Shown one piece after another: positions 26,837 to 35,103 of a stretch of DNA of 64,000 nucleotides. The first letter of the stretch is position 1; each line of letters begins with the position of its first letter. Source of the stretch: Candidatus Zhuqueibacterota bacterium (GTDB lineage Bacteria; Zhuqueibacterota; Zhuqueibacteria; Residuimicrobiales; Krinioviventaceae). Under the pieces are notes generated by a model. It saw only the letters and a program-made list of their open reading frames with translations. It ran no database searches and was not told the DNA's origin. The position numbers and the translations under genes were made by a program. The stretch spans positions 1-64,000 of the forward strand of contig JAFGKD010000077.1 of assembly GCA_016928775.1 (NCBI GenBank). The letters are read 5' to 3'.

Positions 26837-28087
26837 TCAGTTTTTTCCGTTCGCCACGGATGTGGTGTAATCGTACAGTTTGATTAATTTTTTATAGTGT
26901 TCTTCAAAACCGTAAAGGCGTTCCGCCTTTTGTCTGGCATATTTTCCCATGGTGATTGTTTTATCCGGATTTTGAATAAGGAAATTGACATGTTTGACAA
27001 ACGTTTCGGAGTCACCCCGGTCGTAGATAAAACCATCCATACCCTCATCGATCAACTCGGGAATGCCCCCCATACGCGCGCCGATAATCGGATTGCCAAG
27101 GGCCAGCGATTCGTAGATGACCAGCGGTGAGTTGTCGTGCCACTCGGATGTAATGACGGTAAACCTGGCACGGCGAACAATGTCGCGTAATTCATCACCT
27201 GATTTATAACCGAGCAACTTGACATGTGTCAGATTTTCCTTGTTCACCCGATCACGGCATTCGTTTTCGAGCGGTCCGGTACCGAGCACATATAAATCCG
27301 CACCCTGAATTCTTTTTGCAGCATCCAGCAGGAAAAATAGTCCTTTCTCATGTGTCAATCGACCCATAAAAACAAAATAACTGGATGGCTCGTAGCAGGG
27401 TTCATACAAATTCAAATCCAGCGTATAGGGTTGAACCAAAACCGGTTTGTTCTGATAGCCATACTGAGATATCTTTTTGCCAAGAAATTGGCTGGGAGAG
27501 ACAAAAACATCAACATTATTGACATAACTCTTCCGCCAATAGTTCCAATACGCTTCAGCAGTCACCAGAGCACTGGCAGCATAAGAATTTCGGAAGCATT
27601 TTTTGGCTGTTGCTTTCCAAAAATGTACACCTCGACACGCTTCGCAGATCTGGCGTTGGCCATCCAAAAAAATATAGTTGGGACACACTATTTTATAATC
27701 ATGCAATGTCATCAGAACGGGCAGTTTATAGTGCTTCAATGTGTGCAAAACCGATGGCGAGAGGTGATGGTAAATCGAATGCACATGCGCAATATCCGGC
27801 TTTGTTTCTTCGATGAGACGCGCGAGCTTGTCCTGCGCCTGACGATTGTATATAATGCGGCGGGCTATGTGCAGACGCTTTTTTATATTCCTTGTCGCAA
27901 ACAATTGATCCGGACCAAACCGGTCAGTAAAATAGGCGCTATACTCTGATTGAAAATTACGATCATCCTGCATCGCAAACGGGATGACGGTATGACCATT
28001 TGCTTTCAACAGGTCGGTTACATTAAAGACATATCGCTCGGCTCCACCTTCAACATAATAAAATTTATGCACCATCAATATTTTCAT
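26837..28087 (-). CDS. GT4 family glycosyltransferase
   Basis: A 416-residue GT-B enzyme. The N-terminal domain opens with K-I-L-M-V-H-K-F and the acceptor-side G-G-A-E-R-Y motif. The C-terminal domain has F-M-G-R-L-T-H-E-K-G (donor-binding) and E-S-L-A-L-G-N-P-I-I-G-A-R-M-G-G-I-P-E-L-I, the E-x7-E region of retaining GT4 enzymes. Residues ~150-180 contain a Cys pair (I-C-E-A-C-R-G-V-H-F) seen in some members. It transfers a nucleotide-activated sugar on the cytoplasmic face of the membrane; donor and linkage cannot be predicted. It lies 14 bases before the MBOAT gene and 9 bases after the next GT4 gene. Confidence 0.88.
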   Translation of the reverse strand: MKILMVHKFYYVEGGAERYVFNVTDLLKANGHTVIPFAMQDDRNFQSEYSAYFTDRFGPDQLFATRNIKKRLHIARRIIYNRQAQDKLARLIEETKPDIAHVHSIYHHLSPSVLHTLKHYKLPVLMTLHDYKIVCPNYIFLDGQRQICEACRGVHFWKATAKKCFRNSYAASALVTAEAYWNYWRKSYVNNVDVFVSPSQFLGKKISQYGYQNKPVLVQPYTLDLNLYEPCYEPSSYFVFMGRLTHEKGLFFLLDAAKRIQGADLYVLGTGPLENECRDRVNKENLTHVKLLGYKSGDELRDIVRRARFTVITSEWHDNSPLVIYESLALGNPIIGARMGGIPELIDEGMDGFIYDRGDSETFVKHVNFLIQNPDKTITMGKYARQKAERLYGFEEHYKKLIKLYDYTTSVANGKN

Positions 28088-28096
28088 AACAAACCA

Positions 28097-29209
28097 TCAA
28101 TTTGGTAAAGCATATTGTGTATACAATTCTTCAAATCTTTGCACCTGGCCTTCGAGCGAAAAGTAATCTTCGACACGACGACGCCCGGCTAATCCGAGTT
28201 TCAGCTTCAAGTCATCGTTTGAAATCACCTCAAGTAATTTTTGCGCTAATTGATCCGGGTCGCGCTCCGGAACCAAAAAACCGGTTTCGCCGTCAATAAC
28301 TGCTTCTTTGGTCCCATCGACAGGTGTTGCGACGACGGGCAACCCGCACGCCATAGCTTCTAGTACAACATTGGGCAAGCCTTCATATAATGAAGGCAAA
28401 ACAAAGACATCAAGCAGCGGCAGCAGGTCAGGAACATCATGGCGAAAGCCCAATAAAACAAAATTATCCTGCAAATCCCTCTCTCTGATGTGCTGCTCAA
28501 GTTCAACACGCAGCGGTCCATCCCCGACAAGAACAAATTTGACATTCGGCTGTTGGGCTAAAATCTTTGGTGCAGCCTGAATCAAATAGGTATGCCCTTT
28601 TTGCTCATTGAGGCGAGAGACCTGGCCGATGACAATGTCATCCGGGTGCAATCCGATATCCTCCCGCCGAACGTTCTTGACATTTGGATTAAACTTGTCC
28701 AGATTGACGCCATAAGGAATAATCATCACCTTGTGCGGCGAGACCTTGCGCTTTTCCACAAGCCATCTTGCGGTGGATTTTGAAACAGAAATCACCTTGT
28801 CTGTATAACGAATCGCGTAGCGATAGGACCAAAACCGGTGTGGTACCAGCCATTTGGGTGATGAAATGGTCTCCCACGAAAATACGCCCCTGGCACCGCC
28901 GCTATGTCCGGCCATCGCCCCCAGCACATCAGCATAAAAAAGTGTAGTCATAACAATATCAATACCCTCATCGCGGATAAAATCGCGGACACGCGACAGG
29001 AGCTTGAAATCAATTTGTTTCTGACGCTGAAACGTCATCACCCGGCAATCCAGCTGGTGAAACAGTTCTTCGATTTCATTGCCTAATCCGAGGCTAATCA
29101 CTGTGGTTTCGAATCGGTTTTTATCCATATGCTTGACAAGTTCAAGCAATTTGGTTTCAGCGCCGCCAAAGCTAAATCCCTCGACGAGCTGCAATACTTT
29201 AATGGGCAT
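28097..29209 (-). CDS. GT4 family glycosyltransferase
   Basis: A 370-residue GT-B enzyme. The start at 29209 is chosen for the AGGAGAG site eight bases upstream and because the protein then opens with I-K-V-L-Q-L-V-E-G-F and G-G-A-E-T-K; an in-frame codon 42 bases earlier lacks these signs. The donor domain carries G-Q-V-S-R-L-N-E-Q-K-G-H and P-S-L-Y-E-G-L-P-N-V-V-L-E-A-M-A-C-G-L-P-V-V. This is a canonical retaining GT4 enzyme acting on lipid-linked oligosaccharide at the inner membrane. It is part of a run of three consecutive GT4 genes. Confidence 0.9.
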   Translation of the reverse strand: MPIKVLQLVEGFSFGGAETKLLELVKHMDKNRFETTVISLGLGNEIEELFHQLDCRVMTFQRQKQIDFKLLSRVRDFIRDEGIDIVMTTLFYADVLGAMAGHSGGARGVFSWETISSPKWLVPHRFWSYRYAIRYTDKVISVSKSTARWLVEKRKVSPHKVMIIPYGVNLDKFNPNVKNVRREDIGLHPDDIVIGQVSRLNEQKGHTYLIQAAPKILAQQPNVKFVLVGDGPLRVELEQHIRERDLQDNFVLLGFRHDVPDLLPLLDVFVLPSLYEGLPNVVLEAMACGLPVVATPVDGTKEAVIDGETGFLVPERDPDQLAQKLLEVISNDDLKLKLGLAGRRRVEDYFSLEGQVQRFEELYTQYALPN

Positions 29210-29238
29210 CTCTTTGCTCTCCTGGCTTGTGCCACCTG

Positions 29239-30414
29239 TCACGTGCGACAACGGTTCAAGTATTCATCCAATTCATTAGCCTTGTTTGACCATGTGTGCC
29301 ATTCTACAAAAGAATCATGGGCATTGCGGGCAATTTTTTTCTGCAATGGCAAATTATTGAGCAGGAAGACTATTTTTTCACGCAGTTGCCCAATATCTCC
29401 CGGTTCATAAAGCAAGGCACTTTCTCTATCCTGCAGAATCTGAGCAATTTGCCCGCTCCTTGATGCGATAATGGGCACCTGTGCTGCCATATATTCAAAA
29501 ACTTTCATGGGTGAGAAATAAAACAAATCAATAGGTGGATAAGGAGCGATAGCTATAGTGAACAATTGGATATAGTCGCTGACCACATTGTTCGGCAGCG
29601 TGCCGGTAAAAATCACCCGCCCATTTGACGCGTTGAGATTATTGACGAGTTCTTGTTCCAGGGTACCGCCGCCGCCAATGAAGAGAAACACAACATCGTC
29701 AAACGCTTGCAATACATCGCGGACAAGATTTTGCACCTCCTGCACGCCATGCCATTGTTGCATGGAACCGACAAATCCGACTACCCGCGATGCTTTATAA
29801 ATTCCGAGCTCCTGGCGCAGTTCAGCAAGCCGTTCATCGGATGCTTTTTCTACGGGATCAGCGCCATTAGTGATCACAGTTAGCGCATCTTTATCGAGTT
29901 TGTGCGTTTTTATATAGTACTCTTTTGCCACGCAAGACTGGGTGAAAATACCATCGGCATGACGCAGCACGATTTTTTCGCACCACAATAAAAGTCGATC
30001 CCATATATGAGGCCCATTGTTGAAGGTCAGCCATTCGTATGAGCACGCCCCATCCGCTTCGATGACAAGCGGGAGATGATACAATCTCGCCACGAGAAGC
30101 GCGGAAAAGCGAAATGCATCCAAACGGGCGACGAGCATTTCCGGATTTTCTTTTTTTATTATTTTTCTTTCAAGGAAAAATTGCGAGATGTTGCCAAGTA
30201 TCTGTCGTGGTGTAAAAAAAAAGGCGCGCAACAAAGAAGGGGACCGCTGTTCTGCCTGAGGAGCTTCCCGGGTTCCGTAGAATTCGCCCAACCAATGAAA
30301 AAAAATCGTGTGTCCTATCGACTCAAGCTTTTGAAAAAGCTTCAAAGCCTTGATGGTTGAGCCTATCGAATAGCCGTACAGATCGGCCATATAATTAAAG
30401 TAGGTTATTTTCAT
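29239..30414 (-). CDS. GT4 family glycosyltransferase
   Basis: A 391-residue GT-B enzyme, more divergent than its neighbours. The N-terminal domain carries V-A-R-L-D-A-F-R-F and V-I-E-A-D-G-A, and the C-terminal domain carries V-G-F-V-G-S-M-Q-Q-W-H-G (donor loop) and F-Y-F-S-P-M-K-V-F-E-Y-M-A-A-Q-V-P-I-I-A-S, the E-x7-E region. No Shine-Dalgarno sequence precedes the ATG. Instead, the 87-bp inverted-repeat element ends only ten bases upstream, so its RNA hairpin could affect expression of the downstream genes. Sugar specificity is unknown. Confidence 0.87.
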   Translation of the reverse strand: MKITYFNYMADLYGYSIGSTIKALKLFQKLESIGHTIFFHWLGEFYGTREAPQAEQRSPSLLRAFFFTPRQILGNISQFFLERKIIKKENPEMLVARLDAFRFSALLVARLYHLPLVIEADGACSYEWLTFNNGPHIWDRLLLWCEKIVLRHADGIFTQSCVAKEYYIKTHKLDKDALTVITNGADPVEKASDERLAELRQELGIYKASRVVGFVGSMQQWHGVQEVQNLVRDVLQAFDDVVFLFIGGGGTLEQELVNNLNASNGRVIFTGTLPNNVVSDYIQLFTIAIAPYPPIDLFYFSPMKVFEYMAAQVPIIASRSGQIAQILQDRESALLYEPGDIGQLREKIVFLLNNLPLQKKIARNAHDSFVEWHTWSNKANELDEYLNRCRT

Positions 30415-30424
30415 AGAGCAAAAG

Positions 30425-30511
30425 AATGGGCATGTGGATTATCAAATATAACTATAACAATATACATCAAATGGTTCGATTTCGGGAAAATATATAGTCC
30501 ACATGCCCATT
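30425..30511. repeat. 87-bp element with perfect 14-base terminal inverted repeats
   Basis: AATGGGCATGTGGA at 30425-30438 is mirrored exactly by its complement at 30498-30511. Pairing extends inward by three of four further bases. The ~59-base interior is AT-rich and has no ORF. The element fills most of the gap between the glycosidase-like gene and the GT4 gene. On the minus strand the right arm is followed by CTTTTG, so it could act as a long-loop terminator or attenuator; it also has the form of a small non-autonomous transposable element (MITE). Confidence 0.6.
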
Positions 30512-30532
30512 TATATATATAAAAGAAAGGAG

Positions 30533-32617
30533 TCACTCCCATATTTTCAAATTATCCGGCGGCTCTGGTGGTATAGTATCGGGTTCCGCCACATCTCCAA
30601 GGAAACGAAATCGTACCGCATCGGCAATGACCCAGCCATTCGCTTTGTTGGTTATTTTTACATAGTTATCCTGACCTTTTGGACAATAAAAATTACCGAG
30701 GATATTCCATTGGCCATAATGAGCCGTTTGATCGATCGTGCCGGTGAGCCGGATGTGCTGATCAATGATAATTTGAAATGGCACATCCGTAGCTTCGCCG
30801 AACGAGCTTTGATAATCACCATGCCAGCCATGCCATTCCGCGATCTCATAATATCCCGGAACGCCAATTGATGGTCGCCACACGGCGGTCGCTTCGCCGC
30901 CGCCGTTTTCAATCGCATGATAGCCATAGGCATCATCAAATCCACCAACGACTTGTTTGTTGCCAAACTGGCTCCAGTAGGGATTATTGGCATCCCAGTC
31001 CAAATCGCCTCTGGTGACATATCGTGACCAGTCGCCCTGCAGTTCAACCGGATTGTTACCGGGAGATGTGTCATTGTTATAAAAATTATCGATAATAATA
31101 TCTGTCACCGCGGTCACCGGTTCGGTGAACAGAATAATGCCACCGCCGCGTACATCTTTGGTGCCATAGGTGTGAGCGTACACCTCAATCGGAGCGATAA
31201 ATTGCTCGCCGTTATTCAACTCGGGATTCTGGCCGCCGCGGAGACGATAATAGGTTCTGCCGTCGAGGTCCGCCGGACTAACGGTTTGTATCTGGCCGGT
31301 TGGATTAGAAATCGCCACACCCTTGTCAAAATAACGCGCCCACAGACCATTCGGCAGCTCAAAAGGTAATCCAATGCCATAGCCGAGGTTTGTCTCAAAT
31401 TCGTCGTACCAGAACATGATATAGTACCAATCACCAAACGTCATACCATAGTAACAATCAAATAAAAGTGCAGTCGTCAAACCATACAACATTTTATCAA
31501 AACGATCTTTGCCGTTTTCCACCCATTTTTCCGGGATATAATCTTCGATAAACATCATGGAAGGTCGATTACGTTTCTTGTTTTCTTCCATCCAGGCAAG
31601 GCAATCATCCTTGAGATAGAACCAGTCAGCCCAGCGGCCGAATCCTTCATAGGTATGACCGTTCATCTGCTCGTAGAAATATTCACATGTGCCGCCATTA
31701 TTAACACCGAGCATGTTGGCTGCGTTCGGATCGAGTTGGTCCATCAGGACATTTTCCCGGTCGAGCCATTTGGCGATATATTCACGGCGATGCGGATTGA
31801 TGGAATATTGGCCGGCTTTGTCCGGCGTACTGCCCATTTCAACATAATCATCAATACCATTCAAATTCATATCCATAGTTTGACTCTTGAGATAGACATT
31901 TGCGTAAAAAGCATCATGAAAAAGTCCATCCCATAGTTGTTCTGTCCAGTCGATTTTTTCAAGCAGGTTTTTTTCCGCCAAATAGTCCCAAAGATATTTG
32001 CCATTCACTGGTGGGCACCACTGGCTAAAGTTCGGGAAAATGCCGGGGCCGGACATGCGCAAGGGACTGAGCACAGAATCGCCGCGAACGTGCTTTTGGT
32101 TGACCTTCCAAAAATCATCTCCGCCGCTCGGGGCAAAAAGCGTGTCACCGATGACATCGTAAATATTAATAATGTCATTGTTAATCACAGCATAGCACAA
32201 GCGATAATCATCCCCAAAGTCGAGGTTGATGCCATCCGTGTTGTCCACGCGAATGGCACGCTGACCCGGGAGAACATCTTCCAACAGATTTCCGCGATAG
32301 GATCGATACAAATAGTACTCCGGTGGATCGCTGAAAAAAATGCCGTTCAATCCCATTGCAATCAATATCTGATCCGGATTGAGCTGGCGAAGTTTTTTCG
32401 CCTTGATTGTGCCATTATCATCAACCGAACCGTAAATATAGGCCATATCGTACCTGGCCAATTTGAGCAAGCGCGTACCAATAGAATAGGTCGGCCACAC
32501 ATTTTGGCCAAGTGAATAGGACGCCGTACGCGGATAGGGTGGATTCAGTCGATCATACGCATAGAGCATTGTTGTCAATAACAAAAGTACCAAACTCAAA
32601 ATTATCTTTTTTGCCAT
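30533..32617 (-). CDS. Secreted putative glycosidase with C-terminal golvesin/CBD-like domain
   Basis: A 694-residue secreted protein. I start it at 32617 (TGAGG upstream), which gives a signal peptide ending L-Y-A; the frame extends 72 codons upstream but that part is untypical. Residues ~30-520 look like a TIM-barrel glycosidase of the hypothetical GHL type: A-R-Y-D-M-A-Y-I-Y-G, L-R-Q-L-N-P-D-Q-I-L-I, G-L-F-H-D-A-F, and a Ca-like D-M-N-L-N-G-I-D-D segment. Residues ~527-676 resemble the golvesin C-terminal domain (V-P-G-Y-Y-E-I, I-A-D-A-V-R-F). The protein ends abruptly in D-T-I-P-P, the opening of a fibronectin III strand, without a T9SS domain. Within the locus it may trim or release the polymer. 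The fold assignment is by eye. Confidence 0.6.
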   Translation of the reverse strand: MAKKIILSLVLLLLTTMLYAYDRLNPPYPRTASYSLGQNVWPTYSIGTRLLKLARYDMAYIYGSVDDNGTIKAKKLRQLNPDQILIAMGLNGIFFSDPPEYYLYRSYRGNLLEDVLPGQRAIRVDNTDGINLDFGDDYRLCYAVINNDIINIYDVIGDTLFAPSGGDDFWKVNQKHVRGDSVLSPLRMSGPGIFPNFSQWCPPVNGKYLWDYLAEKNLLEKIDWTEQLWDGLFHDAFYANVYLKSQTMDMNLNGIDDYVEMGSTPDKAGQYSINPHRREYIAKWLDRENVLMDQLDPNAANMLGVNNGGTCEYFYEQMNGHTYEGFGRWADWFYLKDDCLAWMEENKKRNRPSMMFIEDYIPEKWVENGKDRFDKMLYGLTTALLFDCYYGMTFGDWYYIMFWYDEFETNLGYGIGLPFELPNGLWARYFDKGVAISNPTGQIQTVSPADLDGRTYYRLRGGQNPELNNGEQFIAPIEVYAHTYGTKDVRGGGIILFTEPVTAVTDIIIDNFYNNDTSPGNNPVELQGDWSRYVTRGDLDWDANNPYWSQFGNKQVVGGFDDAYGYHAIENGGGEATAVWRPSIGVPGYYEIAEWHGWHGDYQSSFGEATDVPFQIIIDQHIRLTGTIDQTAHYGQWNILGNFYCPKGQDNYVKITNKANGWVIADAVRFRFLGDVAEPDTIPPEPPDNLKIWE

Positions 32618-32630
32618 TATTTTCCTCACC

Positions 32631-33410
32631 TTATTCGATTCGCCAAAAAGTGTGCAAACTACTTTCCGGCCATATTGTACAAATCGGTTTTGCAACAAGC
32701 GAAAATCCTTTTGAAATAGCACTAGCGACTTTCCCGGGCATTTTAGGGTGCCACACCCAGGGGAACAAGCCAACCGCCACCTCGCGATCAAATCCGAGAC
32801 GTTCAAACTTTTTAAAGCCTGCTGCAGCAAAAACGGTGCGCACGCGTTTTGGAGTCATAAAATGCTCGAGCTCTTCGGGCTTCCAATAATCAAATGGCGC
32901 CCAGGAATTCTTTTTATAGCGTCCCACATTTTCGCAATATGCCTTTACAAGTCCCGCAATATTGGCATAATTAGGTACGGAAAGCAAAATAAATCCGTCC
33001 GGTTTTAAAACGCGTTTCATCTCTTTTGTTGCCGCGATCTGATCCGGAAAGTGTTCGAAACTGTCCATACAAATTGCCACATCAACCGAGCCATCATGCA
33101 GGGGCATTTGTAATGCATTGGCTTGTGCATAGAAATGGCTTTGATCTTTCAGAATCCGAAAGCTTTCCCGCAGATTGATGTCCAGGCCAAGGTAGCTTTT
33201 ATGATGCTGAAAAAAAGATGCCAGGATGCCGCTTCCGCAGCCAATATCCAGCACTATTTTGTTGCGAAAGGATATCTTTAACGAACGCGTGACATGCTCA
33301 AACAAATCACGATTCAAGTTTAACTGATCATCAATAAACGGTGACGTCACTAATGCATTTTCGCGCTGATAAAAAACCCGCAGTCTTTTAATTCTTTCAT
33401 CGCTTGTCAC
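32631..33410 (-). CDS. Class I SAM-dependent methyltransferase
   Basis: A 259-residue Rossmann-fold methyltransferase: motif I V-L-D-I-G-C-G-S-G, then G-L-D-I-N, the C-M-D-S-F-E-H-F-P-D motif and L-K-P-D-G-F-I-L-L-S-V-P. This is the Methyltransf_11-like type common in polysaccharide loci, where it methylates sugars or lipid-linked glycans. The start is GTG at 33410 and shares GTGA with the stop of the preceding small zinc-ribbon ORF, so the two are translationally coupled. In many relatives a zinc ribbon and the methyltransferase are one chain, so this may be a split gene. The acceptor is unknown. Confidence 0.85.
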   Translation of the reverse strand: MTSDERIKRLRVFYQRENALVTSPFIDDQLNLNRDLFEHVTRSLKISFRNKIVLDIGCGSGILASFFQHHKSYLGLDINLRESFRILKDQSHFYAQANALQMPLHDGSVDVAICMDSFEHFPDQIAATKEMKRVLKPDGFILLSVPNYANIAGLVKAYCENVGRYKKNSWAPFDYWKPEELEHFMTPKRVRTVFAAAGFKKFERLGFDREVAVGLFPWVWHPKMPGKVASAISKGFSLVAKPICTIWPESSLHTFWRIE

Positions 33411-33634
33411 ACATCACCTCGTAAAAGAATGTCTTGTGATGGTCGCTCTGCCCGCGTGCACCAGCTTATCAGCGCGGCACACTGGCGGTTGCAAATGATA
33501 CGCCAGGGATGTTTCTCAAAAAATTTTCCACTATCGTCAATTGCACATCTTTCTTTTGGCAGTTTTATATCAATGGTTTCTGCGAACAACGAGTACGTGT
33601 TCGACCCACAGAGTGGACAGTTAATTTTTTCCAT
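33407..33634 (-). CDS. Small zinc-ribbon-like protein, possible detached head of the methyltransferase
   Basis: A 75-residue ORF starting M-E-K-I-N-C-P-L-C-G-S, a zinc-knuckle typical of the N terminus of sugar methyltransferases. The second half, where relatives have C-x-x-C-G-L-V-x-x-N-P-R-P, reads I-I-C-N-R-Q-C-A-A-L-I-S-W-C, partly matching, then R-P-S-Q-D-I-L. The stop overlaps the GTG start of the methyltransferase. It may be a real small subunit, or the remnant of a fused gene that suffered frameshifts. The frame is open 126 bases further upstream, but that would overlap the flippase gene by 82 bases. Confidence 0.5.
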   Translation of the reverse strand: MEKINCPLCGSNTYSLFAETIDIKLPKERCAIDDSGKFFEKHPWRIICNRQCAALISWCTRAERPSQDILLRGDV

Positions 33635-33678
33635 GGTGCTTGAACGTCTCATATTTTTCATACAACAGCTTTGCGCGA

Positions 33679-35103
33679 TTAGACAGACTCTGCATGCATC
33701 ATCCGGGTAAAATGTCTCAATCTGAATGTATTGGTGATTTCCAATGCTAAAAAATAGCAAAGAATCGCCAAAATGATGACAACTAATATATGCAAATGAA
33801 CAGCATGAGTGAAAAAAACAACAACCATCATGGCAACTGCATTAAAAGTAACTTTAAGGCTATAAAAAAGTTGTGGAAACAAGGGAACACCAAGTTTCCG
33901 TCGAATCCAAATAAATATGAATAAAAAAATGATGCCTTCGGTTGCAACCGTCGCAATGGCGGCTCCGATAAACGACAACGGCGGTATCAACAAAAGATTG
34001 AGAACGACATTGACCAGCAAGCCAAAAACTTGAAAATGGACGATTTTGTTTTGATTATTGGTTGCCACGTACAGTGGCACAAAAAAGATATTGAGCGTTT
34101 GCGCGGCAATAGCAAAGGCGAGGATTTGCAAAGCGGCGGCTCCTGCGGCATAATCTTGTCCGCAGATAAAGAGCATGATCGGTTTTGCCAAATAGACGGC
34201 AGCAGGGATGAGGGGAACAATAATCAATAAGAGATAACTCACCCCTTCCCGGAAAAATGCTGAAAGAACTTTGGTATTCGCATGGTTGGATGAGAGTTGT
34301 GGTAAAAAGGCTGTCACCAGAATAGTGGGGAAAATTCGCGTCACCATCAAAATTCTGTAGGCGGCAGAATACAAGCCTATATCCTGCAAAGTGCCCATTT
34401 TTGAGAGCATCAAGATGTCGAGATAGTTGTAAGCCATGGAGAGAAAAGCGGAAATCCCCAAATATATCGAAATTCGAAGAACAGTTAGCGATTGTCGCCA
34501 GTGCCAGTTAAGTTCAAATGCGAGAAACTTTTTATATAAAATACGAAACGAAAACACAAACAAGACCAAACCTGAAACAACAAAGGACCAAATAAAATAC
34601 TCGACACCGAATCCCAGCAATAAAAGAGTAATACCAATGGAAACGGACAAAAATTTATCCAGGGAGACACCGATAGCCTCGTACTGCATTTTCTCGATCC
34701 CGCGAAACACGCCAAATGCAGTGCTGCTGAATGAACCCAATAGCGCAGCAATTGAAAAAACAAGAATGACTCGCGTGCTTTTGGCGCTATACTGTGCGAT
34801 AAACAGATAAATGATTAAAATACAAACGGCAACAACTATGAGCACCAGCTTTAACGACAGAACGCGGGCGAATAATTTTGAGACAATTTTGGGATGTTTG
34901 GCGATCTCGCGGGTTAAAATTGTTGAAAGCCCGGGATCGGCAATCAAATTGACAAAAAAACCTATGGTTGTTGCCACAGCGTACAAGCCGTAATCATCAA
35001 CGCCGAGGTATCGAGTCGCCACAGGTACAAGAACAAACGCCAGGGCAGTGACGATTATTTGGTGCAAGCTTGTAAAGCTGATATTTTTATATAACTGTTT
35101 CAT
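33679..35103 (-). CDS. Wzx-type polysaccharide flippase
   Basis: A 474-residue polytopic membrane protein with about 12-14 helices. It starts N-I-S-F-T-S-L-H-Q-I-I-V-T-A-L-A-F-V-L-V-P and has R-Y-L-G-V-D-D-Y-G-L-Y-A and D-P-G-L-S-T-I-L-T-R-E, the N-terminal features of the MOP-superfamily oligosaccharide flippases. It would move undecaprenyl-pyrophosphate-linked repeat units across the inner membrane. The gene overlaps the polymerase/ligase gene by 17 bases, a natural Wzx-Wzy pairing. A second flippase lies at 42351-43832. Confidence 0.88.
   Translation of the reverse strand: MKQLYKNISFTSLHQIIVTALAFVLVPVATRYLGVDDYGLYAVATTIGFFVNLIADPGLSTILTREIAKHPKIVSKLFARVLSLKLVLIVVAVCILIIYLFIAQYSAKSTRVILVFSIAALLGSFSSTAFGVFRGIEKMQYEAIGVSLDKFLSVSIGITLLLLGFGVEYFIWSFVVSGLVLFVFSFRILYKKFLAFELNWHWRQSLTVLRISIYLGISAFLSMAYNYLDILMLSKMGTLQDIGLYSAAYRILMVTRIFPTILVTAFLPQLSSNHANTKVLSAFFREGVSYLLLIIVPLIPAAVYLAKPIMLFICGQDYAAGAAALQILAFAIAAQTLNIFFVPLYVATNNQNKIVHFQVFGLLVNVVLNLLLIPPLSFIGAAIATVATEGIIFLFIFIWIRRKLGVPLFPQLFYSLKVTFNAVAMMVVVFFTHAVHLHILVVIILAILCYFLALEITNTFRLRHFTRMMHAESV

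Noticed and set aside
32618..32830. N-terminal extension of the glycosidase-like gene
   Set aside because: The extension overlaps the methyltransferase gene, has no signal character, and a good ribosome-binding site with a signal peptide begins at 32617.
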